Shown here piece by piece: positions 15,331 to 23,460 of a stretch of DNA of 64,000 nucleotides (position 1 is its first letter; each line of letters begins with the position of its first letter). This DNA comes from Crenalkalicoccus roseus. Lineage in GTDB: Bacteria; Pseudomonadota; Alphaproteobacteria; Acetobacterales; Acetobacteraceae. The stretch is from the NCBI RefSeq assembly GCF_004761865.1, contig NZ_SJDM01000011.1, positions 1 to 64,000 on the forward strand, in the 5' to 3' direction. The translations under genes were made by a program, and so were the position numbers. The notes below the pieces were generated by a model, which saw nothing but the letters and a program-made list of their open reading frames with translations, did no database searches and was not told where the DNA came from.

Positions 15331-16491
15331 TCACGCGGCGAGGCGCAGGATCTCCTCGAGGTCCGCCGCCCCGCGCACCGGGCGGGGGTTGGTGGCGATC
15401 GGCGCGTCGCCCTGCCAGCGCGCGGCGAGCGCCGGGATCTCGGCGGCGGCGATGCCGACCTCGGCCAGCCGCACCGGCAGGCCGAGCCCGGCGATGAAGC
15501 GGCGCAGCGCCGCGTGCGCCTCCTCCTCCCCCGGCCCGCCGAACAGGCGCGCGACCTCGCGCTGCCGCGCGGCGTTCACCGGCGCGTTCCATTGCATCAC
15601 CGCCGGCAGGGTGAGGCAGGAGGTGATGCCGTGCGGCACCCCGCGCGCGGCGCCGAGGATGTAGCCGAGCCCGTGGCTCGCCCCGACCGGCACGCCGGCC
15701 CAGCCACCCATCACCGAAAGCCAGGCCGCCTGCTGGCAGGCGGCGCGCGCGGCGAGGTCGGCCGGGTCGCGCCGCACCGCCGGCAGGCCCTCGGCCAGCA
15801 TCCGCATCGCCTGCAGCGAGACCGCGTCCGAGAAGGGCTGCGGCGCCGCCGAGCACCAGCGCTCCGCCGCGTGGTCGAGGGCGCGGATGCCGGAGGAGAG
15901 CAGCAGCGCCTCGGGCGTCTCCAGCGTCGCCGCCGGGTCGAGCACCACCGCCTTCGGCACCATGAAGGGGTCGAGGAAGCGGTGCTTGCGCCCCGCCGCG
16001 AGGTCGGTGACGCCGGCATGGGGCGCGAACTCCGCGGCCGAGAGCGTGGTCGGCACCGCGACGATGCGCGGCGAGGGCGGCGCGCCGTCCCATCCGCCGG
16101 GCGCGGCGTCGCGCGAGACGGCGGCGGCGAGGATCGCCGCCGGCTCGCCGAGGCCGCGCCAGGCGCCGAAGCAGGCGACCTTGGCGCCGTCGATCACCGA
16201 GCCGCCGCCGACCGCCACCACGAGATCGGCGGCCTTCTCCGCGAGCAGCCGCGCCAGCGCCGCCACGTCCTCGACCGGGCTGTGCGCGCGCATCGCGGCA
16301 TGGGTGGCGACGAGCCGCGCCCCGATCGCCCGCCGCGCCGCGGCGACCACGCGGCCGCCGGCGAGGGAGCGCGTGGTCGCCAGCACCACCCGCCCGGCGC
16401 CGGCGAGTTCGGGCGGCAGCGCCTCGGCCAGCGGGGTGCCGTGGCGCACGCGCTGCTGCGCGGGCCACTGGTGGAGGCCGGGCCGCGTCAT
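15331..16491 (-). CDS. Iron-containing alcohol dehydrogenase, maleylacetate reductase-like
   Basis: 386 residues. The nucleotide motif GGGSVIDGAKVACF (about 95-108), VAVPTTLSAAEFAPHAG and the metal-binding region with RALDHAAERW and GASHGLGYILGAARGVPHG place it in the group III alcohol dehydrogenase family, nearest to maleylacetate reductases. These reduce maleylacetate to 3-oxoadipate with NAD(P)H in (hydroxy)quinol and chloroaromatic pathways. The ATG overlaps the stop of the upstream Bug receptor gene, so the two form a pair. No hydroxyquinol dioxygenase is present nearby, leaving the substrate open. Confidence 0.82.
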   Translation of the reverse strand: MTRPGLHQWPAQQRVRHGTPLAEALPPELAGAGRVVLATTRSLAGGRVVAAARRAIGARLVATHAAMRAHSPVEDVAALARLLAEKAADLVVAVGGGSVIDGAKVACFGAWRGLGEPAAILAAAVSRDAAPGGWDGAPPSPRIVAVPTTLSAAEFAPHAGVTDLAAGRKHRFLDPFMVPKAVVLDPAATLETPEALLLSSGIRALDHAAERWCSAAPQPFSDAVSLQAMRMLAEGLPAVRRDPADLAARAACQQAAWLSVMGGWAGVPVGASHGLGYILGAARGVPHGITSCLTLPAVMQWNAPVNAARQREVARLFGGPGEEEAHAALRRFIAGLGLPVRLAEVGIAAAEIPALAARWQGDAPIATNPRPVRGAADLEEILRLAA

Positions 16492-17468
16492 TCGACGCTC
16501 GCCCCGGCGATGCGCACCACCTCCGCCCAGAAGGGGATCTCGCGGCGGAGGAAGGCGTCGAACTCCTCGGGCGAGGCGGAGGGCAGGGCCTGCAGCCCCT
16601 CCTGCGCCAGCCGCTCCTGCACGGCGGGGCGGGCGAGGATGCGCGTCGTCGCCTCGAACAGGCGGGCGCGGATCGGCGCCGGCAGGCCGGCCGGGGTCCA
16701 GAGCCCCCACCAGCCGCCGATGTCGAGCGCGGGCAGCCCCGCCGCCTCGGTGCCCGGCACGCCCGGGATCACCGGCGATTCCCGCCGCGTCGTCAGGCAG
16801 AGGGCGACGAGGCGCCCGGCGCGCACCTGCGGCAGCACCACCGGCGGCGTGCCGATCAGGATCTCCACGTCGCCCGCCAACACCGCCTGCAGGGAGGGCG
16901 CGCCGCCGCGGAAGGGCACGTGCGTCAGGTCCAGCCGCGCGACATTGGCCAGCATGGCGCCGGCGAGGTGCGAGGGCGTGCCGTTGCCGGGCGTGGCGTA
17001 GTTCCACCGCCCCGGCTCGGCCCGCACCCGCTCCAGGAGCTGCGCCAGGGTGGCGATGCCGCGCTCCGGACGCAGGGCGATGATGGTCGGCAGGTCGGTC
17101 AGCCGCGTGACCGCGGTGAAGTCGGCCACCGGGTCGAAGGGCACGCGCCGGTACAGGGCCGGGTTCACGGCATGGCTGAAATTGCCGCCGAGCAGCAGGG
17201 TGTGGCCGTCCGGCTCGGAGCGCGCGACGTGCTCCGAGGCGATGTTCGACCCCGCGCCGGGGCGGTTGTCCACGACGATGGTCTGGCCGAGCACCTCGGC
17301 GAGCGGCTCGGCGAGGACGCGGGCGATGAAGTCGCCCGAGCCGCCCGGGGGGAAGCCGACGACGAGGCGGATGGGGCGTCCCGCCGGCCAGGCGGCCTGC
17401 GCCCACGCGGCCGGCGCCGCAAGGGCCAGCGCCGCCGCAGCGGCGAGGCGGCGACGGGTCGTTGCCAT
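16488..17468 (-). CDS. Tripartite tricarboxylate transporter receptor (Bug/TctC family)
   Basis: 326 residues with signal peptide (LAAAAALALAAPAAWA-QA). Bug motifs are GRPIRLVVGFPPGGSGDFIA, LGQTIVVDNRPGAGSNIA, RSEPDGHTLL and LTHVPFRGGAPSLQAV. It is the upstream partner of the maleylacetate-reductase-like gene, with a four-base ATGA overlap. The coupling suggests that its ligand feeds that enzyme's pathway, but this is an inference. Confidence 0.93.
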   Translation of the reverse strand: MATTRRRLAAAAALALAAPAAWAQAAWPAGRPIRLVVGFPPGGSGDFIARVLAEPLAEVLGQTIVVDNRPGAGSNIASEHVARSEPDGHTLLLGGNFSHAVNPALYRRVPFDPVADFTAVTRLTDLPTIIALRPERGIATLAQLLERVRAEPGRWNYATPGNGTPSHLAGAMLANVARLDLTHVPFRGGAPSLQAVLAGDVEILIGTPPVVLPQVRAGRLVALCLTTRRESPVIPGVPGTEAAGLPALDIGGWWGLWTPAGLPAPIRARLFEATTRILARPAVQERLAQEGLQALPSASPEEFDAFLRREIPFWAEVVRIAGASVE

Positions 17469-17563
17469 GGTCTGGTTGCTCCTCCCGGTCCGGCGGGCGT
17501 TCCCTCGCGCCCGCTCGCCCCCATGATGGGCCGCGCCCGCCCCGGTGCCAACCGGGGGGCGCC

Positions 17564-18499
17564 TCAGCCGTGGGGCAGGCGCAGCCCCGGCTCGTCCCAG
17601 GGCAGAGAGACCAGCCGGCCGGTCAGGGACAGCGTGACATAGGCGGTGCGCATGTCCGGCCCGCCGAAGCAGATGTTGGTCGGCATGCGCTCCGGCATCC
17701 GCACCGTGCGCAGGATCTCGCCCTCGGGGGAGACGGTGGTGATCTCCCCGCTGACCAGCGTGGCGACACAGATGTTCCCCGAGGCGGTCACTGCCAGGCT
17801 GTCGAGCCGCCGGTAGCCCGGGAACTGGCAGAGCATCCGCCCGCCGCTGGTGGAGGGCCAGGGCTCCTTGCGCAGCACGCCCGGCCCCTCGACCGGCCAG
17901 GCCCAGAGACGGCCGGTCTCGGTCTCCGCCACGTAGAGGGTGCGGCCGTCGGGGGAGAGGCCGATGCCGTTGGCGCCGCCGAAGATGGGATAGGCGGCCT
18001 CGACGATGCGGCTGCCGTCGGCGGCGGCCCAGTACACGCCGCCATGGTCGCGGTCCCGCGCCCGCACCTTGCCGAGGTCGCTGAACCAGAAGCCGCCCTC
18101 GCCCGGGCTGCCCGCGGGGGCGAAGACGATGTCGTTCGGCCCCTTCAGCCGGTGTTCCCCGCAGCCTTCGTAGAGCACGCGCACCGCGCCCGAGGCGGGG
18201 TCGATCACCTCGATCCGTCCGCCGCTGTAGTCCGGCGCCGGCGCGACGGGGCGCAGCATCCCCGGCTCCTCGTGCCAGGCGAAGCCGCCGTTGTTGCAGC
18301 AGTAGATCCTGCCCCCCGGCCCGAGGGCGATGCCGTTCGGCCCGCCGCCCGGCGTGGCGACCACCGTCTTCGTCCCGTCCGCGGCGACGCGGGTGATGCG
18401 CCCGGCGGCGATCTCCACGAGCAGCACGGAGCCGTCCGGCATCGCCACCGGCCCCTCCGGGAAACGCAGCCCCTCGGCCAGCACGGTCAGATCCGTCAT
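17564..18499 (-). CDS. SMP-30/gluconolactonase family lactonase
   Basis: 311 residues forming a six-bladed propeller. Conserved segments are LRFPEGPVAMPDGSVLLVEI (metal Glu in the FPEGP turn), GGPNGIALGPGGRIY, LKGPNDIVFAP (metal Asn) and GANGIGLSPDGRTLYVAET. Members hydrolyse sugar lactones using a divalent cation. No signal peptide, so probably cytoplasmic. The start codon overlaps the stop of the GT-C membrane gene (ATGA), an odd pairing for a lactonase. Confidence 0.88.
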   Translation of the reverse strand: MTDLTVLAEGLRFPEGPVAMPDGSVLLVEIAAGRITRVAADGTKTVVATPGGGPNGIALGPGGRIYCCNNGGFAWHEEPGMLRPVAPAPDYSGGRIEVIDPASGAVRVLYEGCGEHRLKGPNDIVFAPAGSPGEGGFWFSDLGKVRARDRDHGGVYWAAADGSRIVEAAYPIFGGANGIGLSPDGRTLYVAETETGRLWAWPVEGPGVLRKEPWPSTSGGRMLCQFPGYRRLDSLAVTASGNICVATLVSGEITTVSPEGEILRTVRMPERMPTNICFGGPDMRTAYVTLSLTGRLVSLPWDEPGLRLPHG

Positions 18500-19779
18500 G
18501 TCCTTCCGTCCCCCCTTGCCTCGGGGGCGATCATGCGCCGGCACGGGAGCGATGCGAACCCCTCTCCCGCCATGCCAAGCCGGCGGAGGGGTCCGCCGCG
18601 CCATGCGGCGAGCCAGGCCAGGCCGAGCAGGACGACCGCCACAAGGTTGAAGAGCGCGCCCACAGGCACGCGCCAGCCATGGAAGCCGAGCAGCATCGGC
18701 TGATAGGCCAGGAGCGCCGCCGTCTGCCCGGCCACCACCGCCGGCAGCAGGCCGGGGCGCAGCAGCGCCAGCACCACCGCCAGGATCTCGCCCCCGTAGA
18801 AGTAGCGGTCGTGCATCTTCGGCAGCAGGAAGGGCAGCACGGTGCAGGCGAAGGCTGCCGCGGCCAGCAGGCCCAGCGGGTCCCGCCGGCGGTCCAGCCG
18901 CAGCACCGAGAGCAGGATCAGGAAGCCCACCGCCGCGCCCGCGGCGATCCCCACCAGCATCGCCGGCGTTCCCGCATCGGGGGGGAGCCACGACCACAGG
19001 TTGGGGGCCGAACTCGACAATTGGCGGGGAAAGAGGGCGGCGGAGGCATAGACGGCGAAGATGGAGGTCCAGCGCCGCCCCTCCAGGATCATCGGCAGGG
19101 AGGCGAGGACGTAGGGGAGCGCCGCCAGCGGCAGCAGCCACAGGCGCCGCCGCGCCAGGAGCACGCCGCCGAGGACCGGCGCGAGGAACACCGCCTGCGG
19201 CTTCAGCGCCAGCGCGCATCCCCAGAGCAGGCAGGCGGCGGCGAGCCTGCCGCCCAGCAGGCAGAGCAGGGCGGCCAGCATGAAGGCGCACCAGATGGCG
19301 TCGCTCTGCCCCCAGGCGCCGCTGTTCAGCACCACGGCCGGCAGCATCAGGACCGCCGCCGCCGCCCAGGCACCGCGCTGCGGGTCGGCGCCGACACGCC
19401 ATGCGAGCAGGCCGGCAAAGGCGGCCATGGCGGCATCGGCCAGGATCGAGATCGCCTTGATCAGCGCCACATCCGGCAGGGCCGGCGCGACCGCGACGCC
19501 GGCCCAGAGGAAATAGGTGTAGCCCGGCGCGTAGTCGGTGAACACGTCGCCGAGCGCGGCGCGGCCGTGGGTGCGGATGTGCTGCAGCCACGGGACCACG
19601 TAGTGGGTCAGGTCGCTGTTGAGCAGCGGCAGCAGCGACAGCTTCAACACCGTCGCCGCCGCGGCGGCGAGGGCCAGCAGCACCCAGGCGGCCGGGCCGA
19701 AAGCCCCCCGCCCCGGCCCCGTCGCGGCGTGATACGGCTGGTGCGACAGGGAGGAGGCTGCGAGAACGGAGGGATTCAT
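18496..19779 (-). CDS. GT-C type polytopic glycosyltransferase (DUF2029/GT87-like)
   Basis: 427 residues with about ten membrane segments. The GT-C features are an acidic residue in the first external loop (D56 in LLNSDLTHYVVPW), VFTDYAPGYTYFLW, NSGAWGQSDAIWCAF, CALALKPQAVFLAP and FLLPKMHDRYFYGGEI. Such proteins transfer sugars from polyprenyl-phosphate donors on the outer face of the inner membrane. NSGAWGQSDA and the MHDRYFY segment are typical of this family. It is coupled to the SMP-30 gene. The sugar and acceptor are unknown. Confidence 0.82.
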   Translation of the reverse strand: MNPSVLAASSLSHQPYHAATGPGRGAFGPAAWVLLALAAAAATVLKLSLLPLLNSDLTHYVVPWLQHIRTHGRAALGDVFTDYAPGYTYFLWAGVAVAPALPDVALIKAISILADAAMAAFAGLLAWRVGADPQRGAWAAAAVLMLPAVVLNSGAWGQSDAIWCAFMLAALLCLLGGRLAAACLLWGCALALKPQAVFLAPVLGGVLLARRRLWLLPLAALPYVLASLPMILEGRRWTSIFAVYASAALFPRQLSSSAPNLWSWLPPDAGTPAMLVGIAAGAAVGFLILLSVLRLDRRRDPLGLLAAAAFACTVLPFLLPKMHDRYFYGGEILAVVLALLRPGLLPAVVAGQTAALLAYQPMLLGFHGWRVPVGALFNLVAVVLLGLAWLAAWRGGPLRRLGMAGEGFASLPCRRMIAPEARGDGRT

Positions 19780-19892
19780 GCGGCGGCAATCTCAAATCAA
19801 GCTTCGCGTCACATAACGCCCGAACCGGACCGCCATGGTCACAAGAACGCGTCAGGGGGCCGGCGGCTGGGACAGGGCCTGGGCGTGCCCCC

Positions 19893-20120
19893 TCAGCAGA
19901 CCCGGCGCGCCAGCGAAAGGGCCAGGGTCTCGCGCCGGATCAGGGCGGCGGCACGCTCCGGAAGCAGCGGCGCGACGCCGAGGCGCCTGATGACGCGCCA
20001 CAACGGGCTGGCCGGGGCGTTGCGGGCGACGGGCCGCCAGCGTGGCTCGCCTCCCGGGCAGCGCTCGTTCAGCAGCCCGGATGCGAAGGGCGATACCGTA
20101 TCGGATTCGCGATCAAGCAC
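19893..20120 (-). pseudogene. Possible remnant of a larger gene's C-terminus (about 75 codons)
   Basis: Between the two membrane glycosyltransferase genes (19780-20140) there is no intact gene. On the minus strand a frame ends at 19893 with strongly coding-like third positions over its last 55 codons (RWRPVARNAPASPLWRVIRR, then PERAAALIRRETLALSLARR). No ATG precedes it; the first possible start is a GTG at 20120. The upstream part is AT-richer and contains cgatac-c-gtatcg. It reads like the tail of a glycosyltransferase or methyltransferase whose body was lost, but I cannot name the parent, and a short genuine gene is also possible. Confidence 0.3.
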
Positions 20121-20140
20121 CGGCGACGCGCGGAACCCGC

Positions 20141-21712
20141 CTACCGCCGCCGCCACACCTCCACCGGCCCGCGCTCCTCCGCCACCGTCGCGGCCAGCTC
20201 GTAGCCCTCGGCCAGGGCAGCCGTGATCATCGCCGCGGCGGCGGGGCGGATGGTCCACCACCAGCCGCGGTCCACCACGATGACACGCGGCCGCTCCTCC
20301 AGCACCCGCCGCAGCTCGGCATCGGTGTCCACATCCGCCACCCGCGCGAAAGAGCCGGTGAGATGGGCGGGGAAGACGAAGCGCGTCGGCACCTCCGCCC
20401 CGGCCAGGAAGTAGGTCACGGGATGGTAGTTGGCGACGAAGATGGCATCGCCCGGCACGATCTCCGCCGCCACGGCGCGGCCCACCTCCCGCACCGGGTC
20501 GGGGCGCACATAGCCGGTGCCCTGGTAGAAGCGCGGCACGAAGGCGCCGAGCCAGGCATCGGCGATGACGGCGCCGATTGCCAGCGCGAAGGCCGGCCGC
20601 GCCAGGGCGGGCCGCGCCAGCCGCGCCAGCCGCCAGGCGCCGAGCCCGGCCAGCAGGCAGAGCGGCGGCAGCCAGATCAGGAAATAGTGCTGGAAGAAGT
20701 AGCCCGGCCCGATGATGGCGAGGCTCGCCACCGCGAGCCACAGCAGCCCCGTGCGGACGAGCCGCCCCATCCTTCCCCGCCGCGCGGCCCAGCGCATGGC
20801 GGCCAGCCCCGCCAGCGCGAAGGGCCAGGCGAGGATCAGCGCCGCCACCAGGCTGAGCCGCGCCGCCTCCCCCGCCGCGATGCGGCCCATCGCGTAGCGG
20901 AAGGGCGCGAGGAAGGAGCCGTCCAGGAAGGCCGCGAACTCCCCGCGCAGCAGGTAGGCGAGGCCGAACAGCGCCGTCGGCAGCAGGCAGAGCCCGGCAT
21001 AGGCGGCCGCCATCGCCAGGAAGCGCCACGGCGGCAGGGCGCCCCGCCACAGCGCCGGAAAGGTGAGCAGCGCGAAGGCGAGGCAGCCCTCCGGCGCCAC
21101 CACCGGCTTCACCGCGAAGCCCGCCCCGATCAGCAGGCCCATCGCCACGAGGTCGCGCCACCGCGGCGCCTCGCCCGCCATCAGCGCCCGCCGCGCCGCG
21201 CGCAGGCCGATGGCGATCGCGGCCACGACGAGAGGGGCGAAGAGCAGCTCCGTATTCGTCGCCATGCCGCCGAGATGCAGGCTGTAGGCGATGTAGAGCA
21301 GCCCCGCCGCGATGGCGGCGGCGCGCGGCCCGCCGCCGGCGCGCACCACGCCGTACAGCGCCCAGGCGGTGGCGGCCACGCACAGCGCGCCGAGCAGCCG
21401 CACCGCGGCGATGCTCTCGCCGAACAGCAGGAAGGCCAGCACGAACAGGGCCGGGGCGCCGACCGGGTGCATGTCCCACACCGCGACGAAGGGCCAGCCG
21501 CCGCGCAGCCATTCCCGCGCCTGGACGATGTAGAGCCCCTCATCGGTATCGACCACGGCGGGAACGAAGGCGATGGCGCGCAGCAGCAGCGACGCGGCCA
21601 GGAAGAGCAGCGGCACGCCGAGGGCGCGCGGCGCGCCATGCCGCCACCCCGCCTGCGGCGCGGCGGGGCGCGGCGGCGCGGCGGGGGCCTGGGGGGGCGG
21701 GCGGGTGCGCAT
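20141..21712 (-). CDS. GT39/ArnT-like polytopic glycosyltransferase
   Basis: 523 residues with 10-12 membrane segments. The first periplasmic loop carries the catalytic acidic cluster DTDEGLY (54-60), followed by QAREWLRGGWPFVAVWDMHP, the hallmark of GT39/GT83 lipid-linked sugar transferases such as ArnT. The C-terminal soluble part (about 400-523) includes EIVPGDAIFVANYHPVTYFL and RPRVIVVDRGWWWTIRP. The ATG at 21712 follows GGAGG; an in-frame GTG at 21748 is less likely. The gene is divergent from hydantoinase B. Confidence 0.87.
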   Translation of the reverse strand: MRTRPPPQAPAAPPRPAAPQAGWRHGAPRALGVPLLFLAASLLLRAIAFVPAVVDTDEGLYIVQAREWLRGGWPFVAVWDMHPVGAPALFVLAFLLFGESIAAVRLLGALCVAATAWALYGVVRAGGGPRAAAIAAGLLYIAYSLHLGGMATNTELLFAPLVVAAIAIGLRAARRALMAGEAPRWRDLVAMGLLIGAGFAVKPVVAPEGCLAFALLTFPALWRGALPPWRFLAMAAAYAGLCLLPTALFGLAYLLRGEFAAFLDGSFLAPFRYAMGRIAAGEAARLSLVAALILAWPFALAGLAAMRWAARRGRMGRLVRTGLLWLAVASLAIIGPGYFFQHYFLIWLPPLCLLAGLGAWRLARLARPALARPAFALAIGAVIADAWLGAFVPRFYQGTGYVRPDPVREVGRAVAAEIVPGDAIFVANYHPVTYFLAGAEVPTRFVFPAHLTGSFARVADVDTDAELRRVLEERPRVIVVDRGWWWTIRPAAAAMITAALAEGYELAATVAEERGPVEVWRRR

Positions 21713-21798
21713 GCGCCTCCGATGGAGGGGTTCCCTCCCCTTTATCACGGGAAGGGCGGCCTTGACGCCTCCGGCCCGGCGCCCGACCGTCCCCCGCC

Positions 21799-23460
21799 AT
21801 GCCAGACGCCAAGCCCCCTGCCCCGCCCGACCCCGTCACCCTCGCCGTGCTGGATGCGCGCCTGCGCGCCATCGTGGAGGAGATGGGGGAGGCGATGCTG
21901 CGCACCTCCTACTCCCAGATCCTGAACTCCTCGCGCGACTTCTCCATCGCGCTGTGCGATTCGCGCTGCCGGCTGGTGGCGCAGGCGGACCACATCCCGG
22001 TCCATGTCGGCGCCATGCCCTGGGCGGCGCGGGCGGTGGCGGAGGATTTCGCGGGGCAGGTCCGGCCGGGCGACACCTTCCTGCTGAACGACCCCTACCA
22101 TGGCGGCAGCCACCTGCCGGACCTGACGATCGTGCTGCCGGTCTTCGGGGAAGGCGCGCTGCGCTTCTGGTCGGTGGTGCGGGCGCACCACACCGATGTC
22201 GGCGGCGCCACCCATGGCGGCTACAACCCGGGCGCCACCGAGATCTGGCAGGAGGGCATCCGCATCCCGCCGATCCGGCTGGGGGAGGGCGGCGGGCTGC
22301 GCGAGGACCTGCTGCGCATGCTGGTGACGAACACGCGCCTCGCCCGCGACGTGCGCGGCGACCTGATGGCGATGATCGGCGCCGCGCGGCTCGGCGAGGC
22401 GCGGCTCGCACCGCTGCTCGCGCGGCACGGGGCGGAGGCGATGGAGGCGGCGGTCTCGGCCATCCTCGACCTGTCGGAGGCGCATGCGCGGCGCATCGTC
22501 GCCGCCTGGCCGGACGGCGAGTGGACCGGCGAGGCCTTCCTCGACGATGACGGGTTCGGGCGCACCGACATCGCCATCCGCGCCCGCGTCACCAAGCGCG
22601 GCGACGGGCTGCGGGTGGACCTCTCGGACTCCGACCCGCAGGCGACGGGCTTCGTCAACTCCTCCTACGCCAACATGCGGAGCGCCGTCGCCATGGCCTT
22701 CGCCTTCCTGCTCGACCCCGAGGTGTCGAAGAACGACGGCGCCTTCCGCCCTCTGGAGGTGATCGCGCGCGAGGGCACCATCGTCTGGGCGCGGGAGGGC
22801 GCGCCGGTGACCATGTGCACCAGCCATTGCAGCAACGAGATCGTGGAGGCGATCATCCGCGCCATGCAGCATTGCTGCCCGGAGCGCGCCATGGGCGGCT
22901 GGGGGCGTCGCTTCCGTGTGGCGATCACCGGGCGCGACGCGCGCCGGCCGGGCCGCTCCTTCGTCTGGCACATGTTCCACGCCCGCCCTGGCGGCGGCGG
23001 CAGTTCGGGCGGCGATGGCTGGTCCACCGCGGGGGAGTGGCACTCCGCCGGCGGGCTGAAATTCGGCAGCGTCGAGATGGCCGAGGCGCGCTTCCCGCTG
23101 CATTTCGAGCGGCACGAGTTCCTCCCCGGCTCGGCCGGGGACGGGCAGCACCGCGGGGGCCTCGGCGGCGAGCTGGTGCTGCGCGTCGAGAGCGACGGCC
23201 CCTGCCGCGCCAACACCGCGGGCGACGGCGCCCGCCACGGCGCCGCCGGCATCCTGGGCGGGCGGGACGGCGCGCCGCACCATTACGTGCTGCGCCACGC
23301 GGATGGCACCGAGCGCGTGCTGCGCACCAAGGAGGTCGGCATCGCGGTCGCGCCCGGCGACCGGCTGCATGTGCGCGCCGGCGGCGGCGGCGGCTGGGGC
23401 CCGCCGGAGCGGCGCGACCCCGCGCTGCGGGAGCGCGACGCGCGGGAGGGCTACGTCTGA
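21799..23460 (+). CDS. Hydantoinase B / oxoprolinase beta-type subunit
   Basis: 553 residues, matching HyuB-type subunits that act with HyuA in ATP-dependent hydrolysis of N-methylhydantoin, 5-oxoproline or related lactams. Visible markers are TVLDARLRAIVEEMGEAML-like start (residues 13-33), NSSRDFSIALCDSRCRLVAQ, HIPVHVGAMPWA, DTFLLNDPYHGGSHLPD, VVRAHHTDVGG and the glycine-rich end HVRAGGGGGWGPPERRDP. The next gene (HyuA) overlaps by one base. Oxoprolinase and acetone-carboxylase relatives share this fold, so the substrate is unproven. Confidence 0.93.
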   Translation: MPDAKPPAPPDPVTLAVLDARLRAIVEEMGEAMLRTSYSQILNSSRDFSIALCDSRCRLVAQADHIPVHVGAMPWAARAVAEDFAGQVRPGDTFLLNDPYHGGSHLPDLTIVLPVFGEGALRFWSVVRAHHTDVGGATHGGYNPGATEIWQEGIRIPPIRLGEGGGLREDLLRMLVTNTRLARDVRGDLMAMIGAARLGEARLAPLLARHGAEAMEAAVSAILDLSEAHARRIVAAWPDGEWTGEAFLDDDGFGRTDIAIRARVTKRGDGLRVDLSDSDPQATGFVNSSYANMRSAVAMAFAFLLDPEVSKNDGAFRPLEVIAREGTIVWAREGAPVTMCTSHCSNEIVEAIIRAMQHCCPERAMGGWGRRFRVAITGRDARRPGRSFVWHMFHARPGGGGSSGGDGWSTAGEWHSAGGLKFGSVEMAEARFPLHFERHEFLPGSAGDGQHRGGLGGELVLRVESDGPCRANTAGDGARHGAAGILGGRDGAPHHYVLRHADGTERVLRTKEVGIAVAPGDRLHVRAGGGGGWGPPERRDPALRERDAREGYV

